From Mycetohabitans sp. B8 (GTDB taxonomy: Bacteria; Pseudomonadota; Gammaproteobacteria; Burkholderiales; Burkholderiaceae), in assembly GCF_021991875.1 (NCBI RefSeq), contig NZ_JAHLKR010000017.1, forward strand, positions 81,791-145,790: DNA of 64,000 nucleotides, written 5' to 3'. The first letter of the stretch is position 1; each line of letters starts with the position of its first letter. Under the pieces are notes generated by a model. That model ran no database searches, was not told the origin of the DNA, and saw only the letters and a list, made by a program, of their open reading frames with translations. Made by a program: the position numbers and the translations under genes. Of this stretch, positions 55,401-60,201 are shown piece by piece.

Positions 55401-57859
55401 AACGAGCCAACCAGCTTGCGCATCATCTGCGTGCCATGGGCGTAGGACCCGAAGTCATCGTGGGCCTATGTGCCGAGCGCTCGCTGCAGATGCTCGTAGG
55501 CTTATTGGGTATCTTGAAAGCAGGAGGCGCCTACTTGCCCCTGGATCCAAGCTATCCGGCTGAGCGCATCGCTTATATGCTCGAGGATGCACAGGTCGCA
55601 GCATTGGTGCTGCAGCCCCACCTTAAGCCGCTGTTGCCCGCCACACGTACTCAGACCGTGACACTGGAGAAGAGTTGGGCTCAGATCGCCACGCAACCCT
55701 CAACCCGGCCTACCAGCGTCGTGAGGCCACGCAATCTTGCCTATATTACCTACACCTCAGGCTCAACGGGCAGGCCTAAAGGCGTGATGACCCAGCACAG
55801 CGGCGCGGCCAATTACTTAAACTTCCTAGTACGCCACTACCGTCTCACTGAGGCCGATGTCGTGCTCAACGTGGCCAGCCTGGCCTTTGACGCATCTGTG
55901 CGCGATCTACTTGGCCCGCTCGTGGCAGGCGCGCAAGCCGTGCTAATCCCGACAGCACAAGCCAAAGAGCCGCATCAGTACGTGCGCGCAATCAACGAGC
56001 ACGGCGTCACGAAGTTGCTTAGCATCACGCCCAGCTTGCTGCGTAGCGTCTGCCAAGTGGCTGACGGCCCGCAAACGACCCCTACGCTGCGCACGATCTT
56101 GACAAGCGGCGAGGCACTTGAGGCGGACTTATGTACTCAAGTGCACCAGACGCTGAGCGAGCAGATTAATGTGGTCAATCAGTATGGTCCGACCGAATGC
56201 ACGATGACCTCCACATGGTTTGCAGCCGTGCCTCAGGCAAGCGGTATCGTGCCAATCGGCCGACCCTTGTCTAACGCACGAGTCTATCTGCTTGATCGGT
56301 ATTTTCAGCCGGTGCCCTGTGGCGTGGCCGGCGAGTTGTATATCGCGGGTGCGGGTCTAACACGGGGCTATGTCAATCAACCCGCGCTAAGCGCTGAGCG
56401 CTTTATCGCCAATCCCTTTGGCCAAGGCGAGCGGCTATATCGAACCGGGGACTTGGCCAAATGGCGAGCAGACGGCCAACTCGAGTATCTTGGCCGGACT
56501 GACCATCAAGTCAAAATCCGCGGCTTTCGCGTCGAGTTGGAAGAAATTAGTGCGGCGCTAGCCGGTCACCCCGATGTTGCACAAGCGACAGTCATCGCAA
56601 GGGAGGATGACCGGTCAGCAGACAAACGCTTGGTGGCCTATTTAGTGGCAGCAGCAAACTGTACGATTACGCCTGCTACACTGAGACAATACCTGAGCCA
56701 GAAGCTGCCGGACTATATGATCCCGGCCGTATTCGTCGTGCTTGATGCATTGCCGCTTACACCAAACGGTAAGGTCGACCGCAAAGCACTGCCAGAGCCG
56801 GAAATGACAGTGACAGCAACAGCACGCATGCCGCGCACCCCTGAAGAACAGGTTCTTTGCGAACTATTTGCTGAGGTGCTGGGCGTCGCACACGTCGGTA
56901 TCGATGACAACTTCTTTGAGCTAGGGGGCCATTCGTTGCTGGCTGCACGGTTGATCCACCGTGTCCGCACCACACTCGGCTTGGAGCTGTCCATTCGAAA
57001 CTTGTTTGAAACGCCTACTGTAGCGGGTCTCAGCCAGCAGCCAGACAAGCCGACCGACGTTGAACCATTATTCCAAGTCGTATTGCCGCTCAGATCCCAC
57101 GGAGATCGCCTCCCGATATTCTGCATCCATCCGGCGGGAGAACTAGGTTGGTGCTATGCCGGACTTCTGCGATATGTCGATCGCCAGCATCCTCTTTATA
57201 GTTTGCAGGCACGCTGTCTTTCGGCCCCGGGGCCTCTTCCGGAAACGATTGAAGAAATGGCCTTGGATTACGTTGAGCAAATCCGCCGTATACAACCTAG
57301 CGGCCCTTATCAACTAGTAGGCTGGTCTTTGGGTGGGCTCATTGCCTTTGAAATGGCTTGCATTCTTCAAAAGGAAGGCGAACACGTCGCCTTACTTGCA
57401 CTTTTGGATAGCTACGTTAGGACCGGACACAAGCCCATGCGGCGGGTTGCCAGACAAGACATGATTGCCGATCTGCTTGCAGAGGCCGGATACGATTCAG
57501 CTAGTTCAGAAAAAACGCCACTCGATTTTGACGAGCGTCGGGAGATTCTTCGCAAAGGAGGTAGCCTATATGCCGCATTAGATGAGCGTCAATTTGATAG
57601 CATTTTGGATTTCTTTGAAAAAACTCCTCAAATGATAGAGCGTTATGTACCTCGCTCTTCGTTCGAAGGGGATGTGCTGCATATTAAAGCAGCATTGGAG
57701 AAATCAGGCTATCGGCCAGAGCCGGAAACATGGCAAGCTTACGTAAAAGGCCATGTTGAGATGCATTCCATCGACTGCGAACATGGCGCGATGATGCAAC
57801 CGGAACCGTTAGCCCAAATTGGCCCCATCATTGCGCAGAAGCTAAGCACTGTGAGCTAA
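40481..57859 (+). CDS. Five-module NRPS with terminal thioesterase (NRPS1)
   Basis: 5792 residues. Domain order with rough positions: partial condensation lobe 35-270 (no HHxxxDG); A1 295-800; T1 near 817 (ALGGNSLL); dual condensation/epimerization-like C2 from 905 (LSPLQDGILFHHLLAADRD, HHLIGDHAT); A2 1375-1870; T2 1900; C3 1960-2380 (HHIAGDGWS); A3 2440-3330 with an N-methyltransferase inserted at 2890-3140 (LLEIGVGSGLLL); T3 3375; C4 3440; A4 3890-4400; T4 4424; C5 4490; A5 4940-5440; T5 5477; thioesterase 5540-5792 (GWSLGG near 5614). Ten-residue A codes read from the sequence: A1 DVSDIGAICK, A2 DAEDLGLVNK (ornithine-like), A3 DAWTIAAVCK (phenylalanine), A4 DPRSLCQLSK, A5 DARSLSQMTK (last two unmatched). 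Starts without a full C domain and ends with TE, so it appears self-contained. Confidence 0.95.
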   Translation: MNDQTAKLDPFIESDANHPSLLNDQGNTERTPDIRKALASSESFWQQRLARLQPLPLPFEQGESALEPQWAISAWRPPLLEKSEPKQSLTVLLSVLAIYLARLTEQAQYQIGWRVSEMNDKPEMLADLSPVVPMEIAVDLDQPFAPVCHAIEAEYARLEQHHTFLRDLVVRHPTLRSLSALRAAYPWQVAVSVLSDEASSQLAPATQASGALLTLQVKSDGAFRWVYDTHRMDARRVQCISEHLQALCDAASNNVETPVCKLNLLPPAERETLINTWNATAAPYPAHQCLHQVFEEQVRRTPDAIALVYEDQALSYTKLNAQANRLAHRLIELGVQPDTRVALCVTRSPAMVVGLLAILKAGGAYVPLDPAYPSERLTHSLTDSAPELVLADTAGQAALGQAALASRTVLDPNVLPERATTNPHVPELLSSHLAYVIYTSGSTGTPKGVMVEHRSVVNLVQAQINCFDICPFSRILQFASLGFDVNASETFIALNSGASLYLPPDTARHDRNELWRYLEKHAITYADIPPALLQAGDDLPHLNTPLTLILGGEAPSATLLRNLVRQGAVVFNAYGPTETTICSTVWRGSQDFNGEVVPIGRPLDNTQIYLLDAHGQPVPLGAVGELYIGGVGVARGYLNRTELTAERFVTDPFCGVENARMYKTGDLARYLPDGNLVFLGRNDHQIKIRGFRIEPGEIEARLREHPQVRDAAVLTSGDGGAKRLIAYVVAECDEQLANTLRAHLLTSLPEYMVPAAFVRLDAFPLTPSGKLDRRALPAPHANAFARQAYEAPQGEAETALAAIWAELLGLSHIGRHDSFFALGGNSLLAVQMIDRLRRVGLMLSVRALFETPTLSVLAQSLGQHREVVVPPNRITPDTITLTPEQLPLIELTQADIDRIVTQVPGGIANIQDIYALSPLQDGILFHHLLAADRDPYLLTTQMAFANRQVLDRYLEAVQQVVNRHDILRTAFAWEGLSVPAQVVWRHASLAVTELKLNPDDGPVIEQLLRRFDPSQYRIDLTRAPLLHFAIAQDGDGRWLLLELLHHLIGDHATQEIMQTEVQAFLEGRGDALPPARPFRNLVAQARLGISESEHARFFTEMLADVDEPTLPFGLADVHRDGTHVTESHRMLPQDLNDRLRTQAKQLGVSLASLCHLAWAQVLARVTGQQQVVFGTVLFGRMQAGDGADSAMGLFINTLPLRVDLNNSVQDGVRHTHARLATLLEHEHASLGLAQRCSGVPAGTPLFSALLNYVHEGVSPSDIQTTPGIEFLGTQERDNYPLGLSVEDRGHALGLTAQAVQLLDPDRICGYMQQALESLAAALEHTPSLPVQQLNVLPANERTLLLETWNATPSSAAHDGVISDVQAQMLHRLFEAQADKTPHAVAIVFEQQQCSYQELNTRANQLAHYLRTLGVGPEVVAGVYIERSIDMLVGVLGILKAGGAYLPLDPNYPAERIAYMLDNANVSVLITQSHLEAQLPDMPAQRVHIDTDWARMATQPHYAPQSGVGPHHLAYVIYTSGSTGRPKGVMVDHYAVSSRLHAGQQLLSLRSDDHCLQQISLSFDASIEEIFIPLMSGATLVMADPTIQMDASRLATLMARQRISVIDIAPAMLEQLCATEGVANCRHLRLVLCGAEALSSAVLHACQTTFPNATLYNLYGPTEGVVNALAWRATQLAGSETPPLGGPIANTRVYVLDRALQPVPIGVTGELYIGGPALARAYLGRPDLTAERFIANPFEQGTRLYRTGDLVRWRADGQLEYLGRADHQIKLRGFRIELSEIESVLAKYPGIAQATLSLREDRPGNKQLVAYWVTAAGHTVTPVELKFHLGQILPSYMMPAAFVELDALPLTANGKIDRQALPAPDFSSSSAQAPRTAAETLLADLFAEILGLDTVGIDDNFFDLGGHSLLAMRLISRIRAALDIDIAIRTLFEAPTVADLAQRLTPNAFARPPLRPQPRPATLPLSFAQRRLWFTHQFEGPSATYNMPLPLRLFGTVDTHALQAALNDLLARHESLRTVFKDINGVATQQIIAVEAASLTLETVQVTAETLSQRLAQAAVHHFDLSREIPLRAWLFQLDAQEHVLLLLLHHIAGDGWSMAPLARDLGRAYAARLQDRAPDWAPLPVQYADYTLWQQALFGNEHDPDSMIGRQFAYWERTLAGLPDRLELPFDRARPSVASYHGDYVAMRIDAALHGKLQALARTHEASLFMVLQAALATLLTRLGAGNDIPIGTAIAGRTDEALDELIGFFVNTLVLRTDTSGHPSFNALLKRVRETCLAAYAHQDAPFEQLVERLNPTRSTAHHPLFQVSLVLQNTAVQPFDLPGLRLIPEPIDTFTAKFDLFFSFDEVPSTDGGAQGLEGLIEYATDLFDRDTVDKLARRFIRLLEAIADAPAQSIGQIDLLETAERQQLLNGWNDTAQPICEATLPALFEAQEAKAPDAIALVFEDQHVSYAELNAQANRLAHYLIAEGIGPEDIVALALPRSPQMISALLGILKAGAAYLPLDPDYPRERLAFMLEDAQPKRILTHASSAKRLPHEYTAVLHLDHPAVYAALTQLPESNPSDIHRLRPLSPRHPAYVIYTSGSTGKPKGVVVTHAGSHNLTAAQIKCFSLSPNSRVLQFASLSFDAAFWELCMSLLSGATLVLGRSEQLLPGDALAKLTSEQAITHVTLPPSALAALPADSLTTCSHLIVAGEACPPHLVEQWSQARHMTNAYGPTEATVCAAMRRFLPGDAVTEVASSIGRPIDNTQLYVLDDHLQPVPAGVSGELYIGGIGLARGYLNRPDLTAERFVAAPFGPAGVRLYRTGDLARWRADGTLDFLGRADHQVKLRGFRIEPGEIEAVLCRHPAVAQAAVIAREDRPGHTQLVGYVTLDKTTAERNAATEERQVGEWQTIYDTHYGSHQASAFGENFVGWDSSYDGRPIPLPDMQAWRAATVARIQALKPRRLLEIGVGSGLLLAHLAPHCEAYWGTDFSMPTIEALQAQLTHYPELASRVELRTQAAHVTEGLPSGYFDTIVINSVAQYFPNVSYLQDVLHQAVALLAPGGVVFIGDVRNFNLLNCFVSAVQLHQANPAVDDVSTLRRRIEQALLAEKELLLAPAFFSTLPRTIDTIAAVDIQLKRGPYENELSRYRYDVVLHKQAAEPIRTLSLAQAPQLYWGQQLVNLDTLKAHLNTQHPTRLRIVGVPNARLEREIKAMQALEHGCDIATVQHRLKAGGTRAEGLTPDDFHALGQACGYWVAATWSGDAQACMDILLVQASEAANAAFTDLYLPLPALAHQAPGAHANNPAKLDQLADIRRYAASALPAYMVPAAMVLLDNLPLTPNGKLDRKALPAPDFVSEHYRAARSPQEQTLAELFAEVLGLPRVGIDDRFFDLGGHSLLATRLISRIRTTLGVEVPIRTLFEAASVAELAPRITAMQQNNELSIPALTVQPRPDALPLSFAQERLWFLDQLGQGDAYQIPMATRLTGQLDVPALNAALSEIVRRHEALRTRFEARDGTGVQVIDPPWTVALKPRELEECELVHYLQASAEQPFNLATGPLARFELLRLASNVHVLSIVLHHIISDGWSIGVLTRELNELYSAFVQGQPSPLPELPVQYADYALWQRAWLKDEALERELNYWRKQLAGAPAALELPTDRPRPAMPSGRGHGLAVHVPAALAAQLKALAQREGATLYMTLLTAFQIVLSRWSGQDDIVVGSPIAGRTQAQTEGLLGFFLNTLALRTDLSGNPCFNELLAQVRETALEAYAYQAVPFEKLVEVLQRVRDLSRAPIVQVMVNGLNLSTSNLALPGLIAEPVQFDTFGTKFDLTLYFGETSDGIDGWLQYATDLFDADTIARLGQHWVNVLEAVAANPAQRLSELPLLSAAEQRQLLTTWNDTAADYPDTQTLHQLFEVQAQRAPHAVAAVCEAQQMTYAELDTRANQLAHHLRTLGVGPEVIVGLCVERSLEMLVGILGILKAGGAYAPLDPSYPPERLAYMLEEASAPVLVTQAHLEAPLPATDARRVRLDADWHDIATQPHHTPHSGVTPAHLAYVIYTSGSTGRPKGVMIRHRGVANYLAFLTRHYRLTAADVVLNVSGLAFDPSVRDLFGPLTSGGRAVLVPTAQAKEPHKYLSVIQEQRVTKMLSITPSFLRSLCEAAQDRPLPQLALQAILTCGEPLEAALCDRARQVFGAQVAVINQYGPTECTLSSTWFAAVPQPSGIVPIGRAISNARVYVLDRHLQLAPPGVVGELYIASVGLARGYFKRPALSAERFIANPFGHGERLYRTGDLAKWRADGQLQYLGRTDHQVKIRGIRVELGEIETQLLALPSIHQAVVVAREDEPGEKRLVAYFVSDDAIDTTALRDQLKGSLPDYMVPSAFVRLDTMPLTPNNKVDRQALPAPNFISERYRAPRSPQEQTLTELVAEVLGLPRVGIDDNFFELGGHSLLAMRFAARVQQALGAELPVRALFEAPTIAELTPRLHALRQSRDLNIPALTTQTRPTILPLSFAQERLWFLEQLGQGAAYQIPIAMRLTGKLDVAALAAALSEIVRRHETLRTRFETHDGDGVQVVNPPWTVELIPHEVAEHDVMHDLLAAAQQPFDLTAGPLVRFALLRLAPDTHVLSVILHHIISDGWSLGVLTREIQALYTAFSQKQGSPLPELAVQYADYALWQRAWLKDEALERELNYWRKQLAGAPAALELPTDRPRPAVPSGRGHGLAVHVPAALATQLKTLAQRECATLYMTLLAAFQVVLSRWSGQDDIVVGSPIAGRTQVQTEALIGFFINTLALRTDLSGNPRFNELLAQVRETTLGAYAHQAVPFEKLVEVLQPVRDLSRQPIFQVMVNGFNVPMSDFTLPGLTVEKIDLERLSTKFDLTLSFGETSDGIDGWLQYATDLFDADTIERLGQHWVNVLEAVAANPVQCLSELPLLGATERHQLLTAWNDTAADFSSAPILHQLFEAQVQRTPNAIAAVFETQQMTYAELDQRANQLAHHLRAMGVGPEVIVGLCAERSLQMLVGLLGILKAGGAYLPLDPSYPAERIAYMLEDAQVAALVLQPHLKPLLPATRTQTVTLEKSWAQIATQPSTRPTSVVRPRNLAYITYTSGSTGRPKGVMTQHSGAANYLNFLVRHYRLTEADVVLNVASLAFDASVRDLLGPLVAGAQAVLIPTAQAKEPHQYVRAINEHGVTKLLSITPSLLRSVCQVADGPQTTPTLRTILTSGEALEADLCTQVHQTLSEQINVVNQYGPTECTMTSTWFAAVPQASGIVPIGRPLSNARVYLLDRYFQPVPCGVAGELYIAGAGLTRGYVNQPALSAERFIANPFGQGERLYRTGDLAKWRADGQLEYLGRTDHQVKIRGFRVELEEISAALAGHPDVAQATVIAREDDRSADKRLVAYLVAAANCTITPATLRQYLSQKLPDYMIPAVFVVLDALPLTPNGKVDRKALPEPEMTVTATARMPRTPEEQVLCELFAEVLGVAHVGIDDNFFELGGHSLLAARLIHRVRTTLGLELSIRNLFETPTVAGLSQQPDKPTDVEPLFQVVLPLRSHGDRLPIFCIHPAGELGWCYAGLLRYVDRQHPLYSLQARCLSAPGPLPETIEEMALDYVEQIRRIQPSGPYQLVGWSLGGLIAFEMACILQKEGEHVALLALLDSYVRTGHKPMRRVARQDMIADLLAEAGYDSASSEKTPLDFDERREILRKGGSLYAALDERQFDSILDFFEKTPQMIERYVPRSSFEGDVLHIKAALEKSGYRPEPETWQAYVKGHVEMHSIDCEHGAMMQPEPLAQIGPIIAQKLSTVS
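50803..57040 (+). repeat. Tandem duplicated NRPS modules 4 and 5
   Basis: The C-A-T unit at about 50803-53880 is followed by a near copy at about 53950-57040. Long stretches are almost identical at the DNA level, for example 51350-51480 and 54505-54640. Their A-domain pockets differ at several positions (DPRSLCQLSK and DARSLSQMTK), so the duplicate has diverged where substrate is chosen. Confidence 0.75.
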
Positions 57860-58023
57860 TCGCTTACCCGTACGCGTACGAGGTGGTACCGGAGCGAAAC
57901 ACTACAGCTTTCCAGGGTTAGGCGCCGGTACGCCAAGCACGAGTGCTCTTTGCAATGGGTTTGGGGACGTTAGGATAAAGACTGTCGTCAAGCGTTACGG
58001 CGTCGACATATAAAAATGGGTAG
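57860..58023. other. Gap between NRPS1 and racemase
   Basis: 164 bases without a gene and without a clear terminator, so transcription may continue into the racemase gene. Confidence 0.35.
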
Positions 58024-58761
58024 ATGATGACGGGTGCTTCGTTTGGAAAAGATCGCCTTGGCATTTTAGGAGGTATGGGCAGCGAAGCCACCGCATACTT
58101 CTTGCGGCTACTAGCTCAACGTGCGGGCGCGCAGGTCGACCAGGACCATGTCCCCTTTCTACTGCTTTCCTGCCCGGAGATTCCGGACCGCTCCACTGCA
58201 ATCGAGAACGGCGACACGATTGTCCCGACAATGCTCCATGCGCGTCTTGCGCAATTAGCGCAAGCCGGGTGCGGCGCCGTCGCCATTGCGTGCAACACCG
58301 CTCACTACTGGCGCGATGAATTTGCAGCGGCTTTGCGGATTCCGTTCATTGATATGGTCTCCGCGACCGCGCGGCAGACTGCGCTCTCAGGAGCAGGGAG
58401 CGCAATCGTGCTAGGCACACGCTCCACTATCCGTTATCGATTGTACGATTACGCATTGAATGATGCCGGCGTGCGTCTCATCGAACCTGACGATGAAATC
58501 GTCGAGCTAACGAGTACCGCCATCTCGCTCAGCAAAGCAGGCGATCTTCCTGGCGCGTCGGCTCAACTGGCTCGTTCGCTTGCGGCATGCGGTGCGTTGC
58601 ACGCCGACGCTGTGATTCTAGGCTGCACCGAGTTGCCAATGGTGGTACCTGCGGGAATCCGTGGCATCCATTTGATCGATTCGGTCTCCTGTCTAGCCGA
58701 CGCTTGCGTACAGTGGTGGCGGGCTACATCGATGCCTGACCAGAGTATGGAGGTTCCTTAG
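58024..58761 (+). CDS. Aspartate/glutamate racemase family protein
   Basis: 245 residues of the Asp/Glu/hydantoin racemase superfamily, cofactor independent, using a Cys pair as acid/base: IACNTAH near residue 90 and LGCTELPMV near residue 200. Begins GILGGMGSEATAYFLRLLAQ. Such enzymes supply D-Asp or D-Glu. Located between two NRPS genes, it may furnish a D-acidic building block for one of them; alternatively it is a general amino-acid racemase caught in the cluster. Confidence 0.85.
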   Translation: MMTGASFGKDRLGILGGMGSEATAYFLRLLAQRAGAQVDQDHVPFLLLSCPEIPDRSTAIENGDTIVPTMLHARLAQLAQAGCGAVAIACNTAHYWRDEFAAALRIPFIDMVSATARQTALSGAGSAIVLGTRSTIRYRLYDYALNDAGVRLIEPDDEIVELTSTAISLSKAGDLPGASAQLARSLAACGALHADAVILGCTELPMVVPAGIRGIHLIDSVSCLADACVQWWRATSMPDQSMEVP

Positions 58762-60201
58762 GCCACTAGTCAAACTGGGTTGATCTGACATGCCATCGAG
58801 CAGCCAAAAAGCTCGTCGCATACCGCCAATAGACATACTGACCTGTCAACTTGCCATTACCAATTCGCCTTAACGTTACCAGTCCAAGCTGGCTACTTGT
58901 TCAACTTGATGCCGGCTGTTTTGGCCCCTTTTTTGCCTCAACCACGAGTTCCTTCGTGTGCCTTAATGATTCAATTACCTGTGCAGTCTCGTCCCGGCTC
59001 GCACCGTGGCCCGTGCGAGTACCCATGCGACCTCTATTCATTCAATCTGCATAAGCATCTCGCTACATTGCCGTTTGTCCCGAGCTTGTTAGCGACTTTG
59101 GCTTGCTGTTCTTGACGGTTTTCATCGTCAGTTCCCATGCGTTGGCCATGCCATCTAGCCTAGCGCCCCTGCGCAGTGACGCTCGCAGAGGCAATCCATA
59201 CCCTCGCGGATCGGCTTGAGTCCGCAAACTCAGCTCCATTATCTCGACAGTTTCATATTTTTTCGTTACCGGCAGCATGCGCGTCGTTAGTGTACTGTTG
59301 ACGAAACAACGAGTTTTATCCTTAATCCAGATGAAACAATCATATATGCGACTTTATGCCGCGCTCCAGCCTACATGCCCACCGCCGACCAAAAATTTTA
59401 TTTGCTGATTTTATAAGCTTTACTAAATTTCTTCCTCCGCCTTGTGCGCCCTGTCATTATCAGCAAACAGCCACGCCAGTGCCCGGTTCAGCACAGCGGA
59501 CCGATTGCACACGGCCACCCTCTGCACTACCAAAAACTGTTTGCATTGCATCGCCAATCGTCGATGTCAAATTGAATTGGCCTCGCAACCCTTGACTTCT
59601 TCCTTTCCGCCCAGTTTTTTTAAGCTGACCCTGCTGTCACAAAAAGTTGCCAGTCGCGCGACTCGCTTCTACACTGAGCGGTGCCGCGTTGGTCGGCGAT
59701 ATGGAAGCTTCGCATGCCTACTGGGCTGGCTGAATAGCCACGATAGGTGTGTCATCGCATGGCAAGGCGTCGATCTGATTGGGGCCAACGTTTTATGCAG
59801 GTCACGGATGGAGCATCAAAAAAATGAAGAACCGTAGCCTGCATCGAGTTCAATTAGCAGGGTTGGCGAAATACGCGCATGATCCGCCTGGCGGCGCTGG
59901 CGCGGCCCAGCGTATCGGGTGGCCGTTGCCCCGTTTCCCTTTTTCCGTCTTTTAACCTGCGAACTGTGGCTGTCGGCATGCAGGATTAGCATGAAAACGC
60001 TTACGCGACCATCGTCATGAACCTGCGGCAAGACGATGTAAAGGGGAAACAAACGCGTCCTCCAAACCTGGGCGACACAGGTGAGACATTTGTCGCAGAA
60101 AGATCGTCATTGTCCGCATCACAGGCCGCAAGCAGTAGTGGCACGGACTCGGGAAGGTGAGTGACGACAAGCTTAAGCTTTATTGTCTGGAGTGGAGATT
60201 G
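58762..60201. other. 1.4-kb gap before NRPS2
   Basis: No gene can be supported. Several short frames of fewer than about 130 codons exist but none has good initiation and content. The end of the stretch contains an AAGCTTAAGCTT palindrome near 60170. It likely holds the NRPS2 promoter and perhaps decayed gene remains. Confidence 0.35.

Noticed and set aside
59063..59278. Minus-strand 71-residue ORF that could be a RiPP precursor
   Set aside because: No maturation genes nearby and no good start signal; content looks random.
58762..60201. A transposase gene in the gap before NRPS2
   Set aside because: No DDE-type motif or terminal inverted repeats could be recognised.
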